Positions 1-6,953 of a stretch of DNA of 14,714 bases are shown here, in pieces. Numbering within the stretch: the stretch's first letter is position 1; every line of letters begins with the position of its first letter. The DNA lies in the NCBI GenBank assembly GCA_046154545.1, contig JBJXGC010000216.1, positions 1-14,714 of the forward strand, given 5' to 3'. Source of the stretch: JBJXGC01 sp046154545. Its GTDB lineage: Bacteria; Chloroflexota; Dehalococcoidia; Tepidiformales; Tepidiformaceae. The notes below the pieces were generated by a model that ran no database searches, had not been told where the DNA came from, and worked only from the letters and a program-made list of their open reading frames with translations. The position numbers and the translations under genes were made by a program.

Positions 1-1
1 G

Positions 2-142
2 GTTCCCGTGAAGACCACCTGCTACGCAGGCATGATTCACGGCTTCTACAATTACGGCGCCGCCTGGCCGGCCCGCAACGCCGCGATGGCGGAAGCCGCG
101 GGCGCGCTCAGAGAGGCCTTCGCGCCAGCCATGGTCCGCTAA
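2..142 (+). CDS. Alpha/beta hydrolase, C-terminal fragment (gene cut by window edge)
   Basis: The open frame from base 2 to the TAA at 140-142 gives the last 46 residues of an alpha/beta hydrolase; the rest lies upstream of the window. The segment Y-A-G-M-I-H-G-F-Y matches the C-terminal catalytic-histidine motif of the HSL/Aes (Abhydrolase_3) family. It aligns with the Y-A-G-Q-I-H-G-F-Y of the complete gene at 190-1110, so the two are probably tandem paralogues. Only 47 bases separate them and they lie in the same orientation, which suggests one transcript. Substrate cannot be told from this fragment; family members are esterases or lipases acting on short-chain esters. Confidence 0.8.
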   Translation, partial: VPVKTTCYAGMIHGFYNYGAAWPARNAAMAEAAGALREAFAPAMVR

Positions 143-177
143 GGCGGCGCAAGACCCCACCCAGCAAAGCAGACGAG

Positions 178-183
178 AAGGAG
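178..183 (+). promoter_or_regulatory. Ribosome binding site of the complete hydrolase
   Basis: AAGGAG lies six bases before the ATG at 190 and fixes this start. No other good start lies in the 47-base gap after the upstream hydrolase. Confidence 0.75.
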
Positions 184-189
184 AACACG

Positions 190-1110
190 ATGCCAGTCCA
201 CCCGCAGGCCCAGGCCGTCCTCGACGTGATGTCACAGATGGGCGTGTCCTTGATCGGCGACGACCCCCAGGCCGTACGCGACCAGTTCTCGACCTTCCCC
301 AGGCCAGAAGGGGAGGAGGTCGGTTCGGTCCAGGACCGGACCGTCGCCGGACCGGGCGGCGCGATCCCCATCCGGATCTACACACCGGCAGCCGGCGCGG
401 GGCCGCGGCCGGCGCTGGTCTGGTACCACGGCGGCGGTTGGGTGATCGGCAACCTCGATGGCGCAGACTACGGCTGCCGGATGTTCGCGAACGCGGCGGA
501 CGCCGTCGTCGTGTCGGTGGATTACCGGCTCGCGCCCGAGGCGAAGTTCCCCGCGGCCGCCGATGACTGCTACGCCGCCACGAAATGGGTCGCCGACAAC
601 GCGGCCTCGCTCGGAGTCGATGCCCGGAAGATCGCAGTCGGTGGCGACAGCGCGGGCGGAAACCTGGCCGCCGTCGTCGCTCAGATGGCGAAGGCCGCGG
701 GCGGCCCGGGGATCGGCTTCCAGCTCCTCGTCTACCCGGTCACCAACCACGATTACGGGACCGTCTCCTACCGCGACAACGCCGACGGCTACCTGCTGAC
801 GAAGGAGTCGATGGTCTGGTTCTGGGACCACTACCTGCGCACCCCTGCCGACGGAAAGGACCCGAAAGCCTCGCCCCTGCAGGCGAAGGACCTTTCGGGG
901 CTGCCGCCGGCGCTCGTCTACACGGCCGAGTTCGACCCACTCCGGGACGAGGGCGAGGCGTACGCGGAGGCGATGCGCAAGGCCGGCGTACGCGTCGAGC
1001 AGCAGCGTTACGCGGGCCAGATCCACGGCTTCTACGCGAACGCGGCCATCGACGACGGGCGGGAAGCGGTGCTCAAGGGCGCGAAGGCGATGCGGGCGGC
1101 GTTCGGTTAG
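190..1110 (+). CDS. Alpha/beta hydrolase, HSL/Aes-type esterase
   Basis: This 306-residue protein is a probable carboxylesterase hydrolysing small acyl esters in the cytoplasm; no signal peptide is visible. The oxyanion-hole motif HGGGW is at residues 80-84. The nucleophile elbow GDSAGGN is at 152-158 with Ser154. The catalytic Asp is D249 in EFDPLRDEG and the catalytic His is H279 in QIHGFY. This is the full set for the hormone-sensitive-lipase (Abhydrolase_3) family, and about 300 residues is the normal family length. The start is supported by AAGGAG at 178-183. The preceding gene fragment at 2-142 is a likely tandem paralogue, and the gene ends 30 bases before the convergent SHOCT gene. 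Family assignment is sure; the natural substrate is not known. Confidence 0.93.
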   Translation: MPVHPQAQAVLDVMSQMGVSLIGDDPQAVRDQFSTFPRPEGEEVGSVQDRTVAGPGGAIPIRIYTPAAGAGPRPALVWYHGGGWVIGNLDGADYGCRMFANAADAVVVSVDYRLAPEAKFPAAADDCYAATKWVADNAASLGVDARKIAVGGDSAGGNLAAVVAQMAKAAGGPGIGFQLLVYPVTNHDYGTVSYRDNADGYLLTKESMVWFWDHYLRTPADGKDPKASPLQAKDLSGLPPALVYTAEFDPLRDEGEAYAEAMRKAGVRVEQQRYAGQIHGFYANAAIDDGREAVLKGAKAMRAAFG

Positions 1111-1140
1111 GCTGGGACTCCCTTCATCGCGGCCGTGACG

Positions 1141-1827
1141 TCAGCCGCGAAGGATGCGGTCCTTCTCCGCGTCGAACTCGGCCGGGGTGAGGACGCCAGC
1201 GTCGCGAAGCGCGGCGAGGCGCTCGAGTTGGGAGAGGCGATCGCCGCCCGCCGGGGGCGAGTCCGCTGCGGCGGCATCCGGACGGACTGGCAGGTTGATG
1301 CCGCGTGCTGCCAGTGCGGCCCGGATCTGGTCGCCCGCCGGGGTGCCACGCAGGTCGATCACCTGGCCACTGCCCCCTGCTCCCATATCGACCGCCTGGT
1401 CACTCACATGGACGTTCGCCGGGCCGGCGCCGGAGAGGAGGGCGGCCAGATCGATGCCGCCGGCCGGGCTGGCGCCCAACACGGTGGCGGCATCCACCTG
1501 CCCGGGAAAGAGCCCCGGTTTGCCTGCCGCCATCTCTTCATCGACCGTGCGGACCTGGTCCCACTGGATATCGACGCGCTTCGGGTTCTTGCGATCGACC
1601 ACGACCGGGAGGGTCTCGCCCGGCCAGGGGTGCTTTCCCGCACGCACGAAACACTCATGTTCGAGGCGGTACGGCGCCCAGCCATCGACGTAGACGTCGA
1701 TCCACATGCTCACGTTGTACATGCTGGCGGCCGGGCTGGGCATGCTCGATGACTGGACGACAGCCTTGCCGGGAAGCCCGTCTTTCACGCCAGCGTTGAA
1801 GAGGTTCTTCAGTTTGTCGAACACCAT
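1141..1827 (-). CDS. SHOCT-domain protein of unknown function
   Basis: The protein has 228 residues. Residues about 196-228, ending in LTPAEFDAEKDRIL, form a SHOCT domain, a short helical C-terminal oligomerisation module common in Actinobacteria and Chloroflexota. Residues about 35-95 look like a beta-rich domain (Y-N-V-S-M-W-I-D-V-Y-V, then a W-P-G-E-T-L-P-V-V-V-D stretch). The middle is a low-complexity Gly/Ala/Pro linker. No signal peptide or membrane segment is visible. No Shine-Dalgarno sequence precedes the ATG at 1827; a weak -10-like CATCAT ends six bases before it, so the mRNA could be leaderless. It is divergent from the cyclase gene, and the CRP-like site at 1901-1916 lies between them. 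Molecular function is unknown. Confidence 0.85.
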   Translation of the reverse strand: MVFDKLKNLFNAGVKDGLPGKAVVQSSSMPSPAASMYNVSMWIDVYVDGWAPYRLEHECFVRAGKHPWPGETLPVVVDRKNPKRVDIQWDQVRTVDEEMAAGKPGLFPGQVDAATVLGASPAGGIDLAALLSGAGPANVHVSDQAVDMGAGGSGQVIDLRGTPAGDQIRAALAARGINLPVRPDAAAADSPPAGGDRLSQLERLAALRDAGVLTPAEFDAEKDRILRG

Positions 1828-1900
1828 CCCGGAATGATGCGCTCACCCCTGAAGTGCACAAGGGGGCGTGCCCGGTGACGCAGGCCCGGGGTTGCGATCA

Positions 1901-1916
1901 TGTGACCTGCATCACG
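1901..1916. promoter_or_regulatory. CRP/FNR-family operator-like palindrome
   Basis: TGTGACCTGCATCACG is TGTGA-N6-TCACG, one base away from the CRP consensus TGTGA-N6-TCACA. It lies in the 158-base divergent region between the SHOCT gene (start 1827) and the cyclase gene (start about 1986). It could therefore serve either promoter. A weak -10-like TATCAT is at 1947-1952 on the cyclase side, with no convincing -35. Binding by a CRP-family regulator is inferred from the motif alone. Confidence 0.5.
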
Positions 1917-1985
1917 GAACGGGCCGCAGCGCTTGACTGCGCCCACTATCATGGCGCGTACCCGTGCCTTCGTGGCCATTGGCGG

Positions 1986-4900
1986 ATGCCCATGCGACGA
2001 GTCCTGACAATGTCCATCATGTTCACCGACATCGAGGATTCGACGCGCGTCCTGCAGCGCCTCGGCGACGTGCGCGGGGAGCGCGTCTTCCGTGAGCACC
2101 GTGCGCTGGTCGATCGGTGTGTGGAGTCCGAAGGCGGCAGCGACGTCAAGTGGAATGGGGACGGTGTCATGGCCGTCTTCCCGTCGGCCGCCGGCGCCCT
2201 CCGGGCGGCGACGGCGATGCTGCGCGCGAACGCCACATCGGGCCAGCGCGAACGCCTCGCGCTTCGTGTCGGGCTGTCTATCGGCGACGTGATCAGCGAC
2301 GGGACAGATTACCATGGGGCGGCCGTGGTCCTGGCCCGCCGCCTCTGCGACCATGCCCAACCGGGCCAGATCCTTGCAACCACCGCGATTTGCCAGGCGG
2401 CCGGCGCGGTGGCGGGCGTCGAGGTCCAGCCGCTCGGGACCCTGGCGCTGAAGGGCCTCGACCAGCCGGCCGAGATAGTTGGGCTCCGTTCGGCGGAGGG
2501 GTCCGCGGCGATCGCCGCCGAGGCCGCGATGGTCGCCCGCGAGGCGGAACTGCGGCTGATTGAGGAACGGCTCCGGGCGGCCGCCGGTGGACACGGGAGC
2601 ATCCTTTTCGTGGCGGGCGAGCCGGGCGTCGGCAAGAGCCGGCTCCTCCGTGAATGCGCCGAACTGGCGGCCGCGCGGGGCGTGCTCGCCCTCTACGGCC
2701 GCACCGAAACGTCCGGCTTCGCGCCGCCCTTTTCACCCATACTCGACCTGCTGACGAGCTTCGAGGACGCCGGAGGGCCCGGCTCGCTCACGGCCAGCCT
2801 GGGCGATGCGGCGCCCGGCCTCCGTGGGCTGACCCCGCGCCTTGACGCCTGTCTCGGCCCCGGCCCGGAGCGCGAAGCGCCGCCGGACATCCCCCAGGTC
2901 GCCCACACGCTCGGGAGCTGGTTGCGCGCTCGCGCCCGGGAAGGCCCGCTCGCCCTCCTCCTCGACGATACCCACGCCGCTGGCGCGGAGACGTCCCGGT
3001 TCGTCGAGCAGCTGGCCGGGGAGCTTGCCAGCCTTCCCCTGCTCCTGGTGGTCGCTTATCGCACGGCCGAGGCGCCAACCGAGCTCACGAGCGCCGCCGA
3101 GCGCATCCTGCGCGAGCCGTCCGCAAAGCTGGTGACCCTCGCCCCGCTGGACGAGAGTGGTGTCGATGAGCTGGTCACGCTCTTTGCCGGGCGGCAAGCG
3201 GCCGACGGACTGCGCCCGTCCATGCTTGCCCGCAGCGGTGGCAATCCGCTGTTCGTGCGCGAGTTGCTGGCCCATTACGCCGAAAGTGGCGTCCTCCGCT
3301 GGGACGGCGCGGCCTGGCTCCACACCCACATCGCCGACGCGAGCCTGCCCCAGGGCATACGGGCGGTCATCCATCGCCGTGCGGAGCGGCTGAGCCCCGC
3401 AGCGAACGGCCTGTTGGCGGCCGCTGCCGCCTGCCTCCCGCCCATCGACCTCACGACCGTCGGCGAAGCCGCGGGCCTCACGCCTGATGAAGCCCTCGCC
3501 GCCCTGGACGAGTGCCTCGCATGCGGGCTCCTGCGGGAGGGGGCGGGCGGCCTGGAGTTTTCGCACGATGTCGTCCGCGAAGCGCTCCTCGGCGAAATGA
3601 GCATCGCCCGGCGGGAGCAAGTCCACGCCGGCCTGGCGGGGGCGTTTCTCCGCGCGAGGGCGGCCGGGCGAGCGATCCCTGGCAGAACCCTGGCCTACCA
3701 CCATCGCGAGGCCGGCCAGCGCGCGGACCAGGCGCTCATGCGGACGTTCGCCCTCGAAGCGGGTGAAGATGCCCTCCGCAAACTCGCGCTCGGTGAGGCG
3801 CGTGCTCACTTCTCAGCCATACTGGAGAGCCTTCCCCGGGGGTCGGCAAGCGCAGCGGAACGGGCCGAAGCCCATCACGGCCTGGGCCGCACCCTCCAGG
3901 AAGAGGGGCGCCTGGACGAGGCGCTGGCCGAGCTCACGCTCGCCATCGAACTCTCGACGAGCGCAGGCGCGGTCACCCGGACGCCGGAGTACCTGTACTA
4001 CGTTGCCCGCCTCCACCTCGTCCGCTTCGCCCTCGCAGACGCGACAATCGCGCTCCACCGGGCGAACGCACTCCTTGACAGCGTGAGCATGGACGCCGGC
4101 ACGCGCGACCGCCTCAAGATCAGAATCCAGGTCCAGGTAGCCCAGGTCCTGAGCTTCCAGGGCCGCCACGCCGAGGCGAAGGAGGCGGCCGACGCGGCTG
4201 TCGCGCTGGCTGACATCGCCGGCCGGCCCGACCAGCGCGCGGAAGCCCTGTTCGCCCGGGGGATGGCCGGCCTGCAAGCGCTCCGCCTCCGCGACGCGGC
4301 CGCGGACTTCGCCGCCTACCGCCGCACGGCGCGGGAGGAGGAGCACCACATTCAGGAGCTGGCCGGGGCGAATCGCGGCGCCGTCGCGCTCTTTTGTGCG
4401 GGCGAGGTGGACGACGCGATGGCGCTGGCAGAGTCGGCCCGCACCGTCGCGGAGCGCGCTGGCAAGCCATTCGACGGTGCGCTCGCACGGATCACGCTGG
4501 CCGAGGCCGCCTTGCTCCACGGCGACGCCGGGCGGGCCCTGGCGCTCGCCCATGAGGGCCTGGAGATGGCGGGGGCGCGGGAACCATGGACGAACGGGGC
4601 GCTTGGCCCTCTGGGCGCCTTTGCCGCCTGGCTGCAAGGCGATACGGCCGGGGCGGCGGCGGCGGCCGGAAGACTCCTCTCCCGCCGCGAGCGGGCGGGT
4701 GAGGTCACGGGCCTGACGACCGGGGCGGCCACGTCACTGCTCATTGGCATCCTGGTGGGAAGCGGCGAAGAGAGCCGGAGCACGCTCCGCCACCTCACTG
4801 CCTTCGTGCCCGCCAACCCCGACCTCCGTTCGGTGGGTCCGCTGGCGATGCTTGCGGCGGCGGCGGTGCTGATCGAGGACGACATTGCGGCGGAGGCGCT

Positions 4901-5213
4901 CTGGACGCCGCTCACGAACTGTGCGGCGGTCGTAGTCTCGCCGGGCATTCCCTTCATCATGTCCAGGCTCGAAGGCGGGCTGGCGCGGGTCCTGGGGAAG
5001 CGGCCGGCCGCCCTGGCAGCCCTCGACCGGGCCGAGCTGAGCGCGACTCGCCTCTCCGCCCGGGTCGAAGCCGTGTTCTGCGCGATCGAGCGGGGACGCC
5101 TCGGCCAGGAGGACGGCGCCATCCGCGCGCGCCACCTCGCCGAGGCGACGAAGCTTCCCGGACTGGTGGCCCTCGCCGGGCGGCCCATCGCCGGGCCGCC
5201 GGCGCTTGTGTGA
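1986..5213 (+). CDS. Class III nucleotide cyclase / AAA ATPase / helical-repeat signalling protein
   Basis: With the start at 1986 the protein has 1075 residues. Residues about 9-160 form a class III adenylate/guanylate cyclase domain. F-T-D-I-E-D-S-T supplies the first metal Asp (D15), and K-W-N-G-D-G supplies the adenine-specifying Lys55 and the second metal Asp59. The usual transition-state motif V-N-L-A-A-R appears as V-V-L-A-R-R, so Asn is replaced by Val115 while Arg119 is kept. Next comes an AAA-type ATPase with Walker A GEPGVGKS at 211-218 and Walker B LALLLDD ending at D327-D328. The rest is Ala/Leu-rich helical repeats of TPR type. Mycobacterial Rv0386-like proteins share this order but end in a LuxR helix-turn-helix, which I do not see here. 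The frame stays open from 1854, but residues before 1986 do not look like protein; ATGs at 1992 and 2010 are alternatives. The protein is probably cytoplasmic. Confidence 0.88.
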   Translation: MPMRRVLTMSIMFTDIEDSTRVLQRLGDVRGERVFREHRALVDRCVESEGGSDVKWNGDGVMAVFPSAAGALRAATAMLRANATSGQRERLALRVGLSIGDVISDGTDYHGAAVVLARRLCDHAQPGQILATTAICQAAGAVAGVEVQPLGTLALKGLDQPAEIVGLRSAEGSAAIAAEAAMVAREAELRLIEERLRAAAGGHGSILFVAGEPGVGKSRLLRECAELAAARGVLALYGRTETSGFAPPFSPILDLLTSFEDAGGPGSLTASLGDAAPGLRGLTPRLDACLGPGPEREAPPDIPQVAHTLGSWLRARAREGPLALLLDDTHAAGAETSRFVEQLAGELASLPLLLVVAYRTAEAPTELTSAAERILREPSAKLVTLAPLDESGVDELVTLFAGRQAADGLRPSMLARSGGNPLFVRELLAHYAESGVLRWDGAAWLHTHIADASLPQGIRAVIHRRAERLSPAANGLLAAAAACLPPIDLTTVGEAAGLTPDEALAALDECLACGLLREGAGGLEFSHDVVREALLGEMSIARREQVHAGLAGAFLRARAAGRAIPGRTLAYHHREAGQRADQALMRTFALEAGEDALRKLALGEARAHFSAILESLPRGSASAAERAEAHHGLGRTLQEEGRLDEALAELTLAIELSTSAGAVTRTPEYLYYVARLHLVRFALADATIALHRANALLDSVSMDAGTRDRLKIRIQVQVAQVLSFQGRHAEAKEAADAAVALADIAGRPDQRAEALFARGMAGLQALRLRDAAADFAAYRRTAREEEHHIQELAGANRGAVALFCAGEVDDAMALAESARTVAERAGKPFDGALARITLAEAALLHGDAGRALALAHEGLEMAGAREPWTNGALGPLGAFAAWLQGDTAGAAAAAGRLLSRRERAGEVTGLTTGAATSLLIGILVGSGEESRSTLRHLTAFVPANPDLRSVGPLAMLAAAAVLIEDDIAAEALWTPLTNCAAVVVSPGIPFIMSRLEGGLARVLGKRPAALAALDRAELSATRLSARVEAVFCAIERGRLGQEDGAIRARHLAEATKLPGLVALAGRPIAGPPALV
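5179..5200 (+). terminator. GC-rich hairpin in the last codons of the cyclase gene
   Basis: GGCGGCCC (5179-5186) pairs perfectly with GGGCCGCC (5193-5200) across a six-base loop, ending 11 bases before the stop codon. No T-run follows directly, though the DNA turns AT-richer after 5218. It could slow or end transcription ahead of the promoter at 5225, or be a by-product of Gly/Pro codons. Confidence 0.25.
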
Positions 5214-5224
5214 AGCGGTTGATA

Positions 5225-5252
5225 TTGCGTTTGTCCACGACGATGCTAGAGT
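5225..5252 (+). promoter_or_regulatory. Putative promoter of the small gene at 5278
   Basis: TTGCGT (5225-5230) and TAGAGT (5247-5252) are spaced by 16 bases, and TG at 5244-5245 gives an extended -10. The stretch is AT-richer than its surroundings. A purine-rich ribosome binding site, AAGGAAG at 5264-5270, follows before the ATG at 5278. Confidence 0.4.
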
Positions 5253-5277
5253 CCCGTCGTAGAAAGGAAGGTCTGTC

Positions 5278-5715
5278 ATGGAAGCGGCATTTCGGGACTG
5301 GCCACTTGGCATCGCGACCCTTCCTCCGTTCGGCGATCCCAGCTGGTCGGAGCACTCGGAGCTGTTCGCAGACCCGCTCGACGCAGTACTGAACGCGGCG
5401 AGCTTCGTCCCGGAACCGCCACACAAGATTGATGAGATCCTTGAGTTGTTTCGCCGCCTGAACGCTTTACAGCGCGCGCAGGTGTGCGAAGGTCTCCGGC
5501 GGGCGGCAGAACTGGCGGACGCAGCTCTTACCTCGCAATCTGACCCGCTCACAAAGGAGACGGTCGAGGTCCCGACCGACGTCAAAGTTCGTTTCCAGAG
5601 GCGCGAATACGCCAGCGAAGAAAGCGAGCCGTACTACCCGGGCGCGCCGATAGAGCGATTTGTGTACACCAAGCAGCACAGATCGGGGCGCTTCACTGTG
5701 CAGTTCTCGTCGTAG
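5278..5715 (+). CDS. Unrecognised 145-residue protein
   Basis: I do not recognise this family. The ATG follows a strong Shine-Dalgarno sequence (AAGGAAG at 5264-5270), and a promoter-like pair lies just upstream, so expression is likely independent of the cyclase gene. Residues about 48-88 (H-K-I-D-E-I-L-E-L-F-R-R-L-N-A-L onward) look helical and amphipathic. The C-terminal third is charged and beta-like, with several Tyr and Arg and the ending R-F-T-V-Q-F. No membrane segment, signal peptide or cysteine cluster is seen. Base composition is visibly less GC-rich than in the flanking genes, which may indicate later arrival. The next gene starts 39 bases downstream with its own ribosome binding site, so the two probably form one transcript. 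Confidence 0.65.
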   Translation: MEAAFRDWPLGIATLPPFGDPSWSEHSELFADPLDAVLNAASFVPEPPHKIDEILELFRRLNALQRAQVCEGLRRAAELADAALTSQSDPLTKETVEVPTDVKVRFQRREYASEESEPYYPGAPIERFVYTKQHRSGRFTVQFSS

Positions 5716-5754
5716 CCTTTCGCACCAACTATTTCCAACACCGGGAGGTCCACC

Positions 5755-6171
5755 GTGGGTGACGGTAACAGTCAGAGCCCTATCACGATCAAGCTCAACC
5801 ACCTGGCACACAGCAAAGGATCGTGGCGAGCCGCCGTGCTTGCCCGGCTGGAGGCCGGCGAAAGCCTCGCCGAAATCGCGCGTTCGCAGATCGTCCTCCC
5901 GGGGGGCCAGGTGGTGGTTGTCGCGGCCCACAGGCGTGATTACCGGCACATCGACGAGTTCTCCGCGGCGCAGAAAGAACAGATCCGCGCGAAGCTCATC
6001 CATGTGCTCAAAACCGGCCGGAAGGCCAGCTACGACTGGCAGCCGGACGACGTGGACGCCCCATTCATGACGGATCGGGACAACGGGAGCGTGCTCGCGA
6101 TAACGTTCCACGCGCGGCCGGATGGCGTGCCCGAGGTCACGTGGCCCGGCGAGGAGCCTGGCGGACGCTAA
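5755..6171 (+). CDS. Unrecognised 138-residue protein, GTG start
   Basis: I do not recognise this family. The start is GTG at 5755, supported by GGGAGG at 5743-5748. The frame opens with I-T-I-K-L-N-H-L and a helical stretch around residues 22-46, L-A-R-L-E-A-G-E-S-L-A-E-I-A-R, which superficially resembles the first helices of a helix-turn-helix but lacks a clear second half. A hydrophobic strand V-V-V-V-A-A follows, and the C-terminus is Asp/Gly/Pro-rich. No membrane segment or Cys motif is visible. It lies 39 bases after the 5278 gene and probably shares its mRNA. Its TAA stop overlaps the TAG of the convergent otsB gene, which leaves no room for a separate terminator. Function unknown. 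Confidence 0.65.
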   Translation: MGDGNSQSPITIKLNHLAHSKGSWRAAVLARLEAGESLAEIARSQIVLPGGQVVVVAAHRRDYRHIDEFSAAQKEQIRAKLIHVLKTGRKASYDWQPDDVDAPFMTDRDNGSVLAITFHARPDGVPEVTWPGEEPGGR

Positions 6172-6953
6172 ACCCCGAGGGAGCGGGCGATAGTCTCCAG
6201 CGCCTCGAGGGCTTCGTCGGTGCTGCGCAGGAGGACATCGCTGAGTTCGGCGATTTCGGGGGGAGTCTCGCTCCCGCCGGAGACTCCCGCGAGGAGCACG
6301 TGCACCCCCTCGGGCGCGAGCGTCAGGGCGGTGCGGAACATGCCCGCGTCGGTCGCATCGTCGCCCATGACGAGGAGGGCGCGGGCCTTGTACTGCTTCA
6401 TGAGGGCAGCGAGGGCGAGGTCCTTCCCACCACGGGCATCGGGCAGCACTTCGAGGACCATGCGGCCTTCGCGAATGCGGAGGCCAGCGGGCAGGTCCAC
6501 GAGTTCGTGGCGAAGCTGATGCTCGAGCTCGGGCGTCTGACGGAAGTGGAAGGCGGTGGAGATGGCTTTGCGCTCGACGTGGAGGTAGGCGCTGGGAATA
6601 GCCGAGATCACGCGTTGTTCGACGAGTTCGAGGGCGGCGCCGAGGGCGAGCCGATCGACGCCAGGGAGGAGGTCGTTTTCGAACGAAGCTTCGAGGCCGT
6701 GGCTGCCGACGACGATCACGCCTTCGCAGGGGACCAGGCGCCGCGCGGTGTTGAGGTCGCGGCCGGTAATGACGGCTACCCGGGCGACGGGCGCGAGGCG
6801 GTCGAGGACGGCCAGCGTGGCCGCCGGGACACGCGCGTCCGCGGCGTTGGGGACGATTGGGGCGAGGGTGCCGTCGAGGTCGGTCGCGATCATGAGCGGA
6901 CCGCGGGCCGTGGCCAGCGAGCGAAACTGTTCGATGGCGGTGAGACTCAGCAT
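6168..6953 (-). CDS. otsB: Trehalose-6-phosphate phosphatase
   Basis: This enzyme dephosphorylates trehalose-6-phosphate to trehalose in the cytoplasm. It is a HAD-superfamily protein of 261 residues, the usual length for OtsB. Motif I is DLDGTLAP, with the nucleophile Asp25 and acid/base Asp27. Motif II is ITGR at 62-65, followed by the family signature GSHGLE at 83-88. The cap segment has V-E-R-K...F-H-F-R at about 126-138. The motif III Lys is K177 in GGKD and motif IV is GDDATD at 197-202. Its ATG lies inside the end of otsA, overlapping by seven bases, so translation is probably coupled and the two enzymes are made together. Its stop codon overlaps the stop of the convergent gene at 5755-6171. 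Confidence 0.95.
   Translation of the reverse strand: MLSLTAIEQFRSLATARGPLMIATDLDGTLAPIVPNAADARVPAATLAVLDRLAPVARVAVITGRDLNTARRLVPCEGVIVVGSHGLEASFENDLLPGVDRLALGAALELVEQRVISAIPSAYLHVERKAISTAFHFRQTPELEHQLRHELVDLPAGLRIREGRMVLEVLPDARGGKDLALAALMKQYKARALLVMGDDATDAGMFRTALTLAPEGVHVLLAGVSGGSETPPEIAELSDVLLRSTDEALEALETIARSLGV

Noticed and set aside
232..1026. 264-residue open frame antisense to the hydrolase
   Set aside because: The hydrolase has a full catalytic set and a ribosome binding site. The antisense frame is Arg/Val/Asp-rich with no motif.
1933..1952. Promoter TTGACT...TATCAT upstream of the cyclase gene
   Set aside because: The two hexamers are only eight bases apart, too close for a sigma-70-type promoter. 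TATCAT alone remains a weak -10 candidate.
1854..1985. Upstream extension of the cyclase frame to ATG 1854
   Set aside because: The 44 extra residues are His/Cys-rich with no domain character and run through the CRP-like palindrome. Cyclase homology starts just after ATG 1986.
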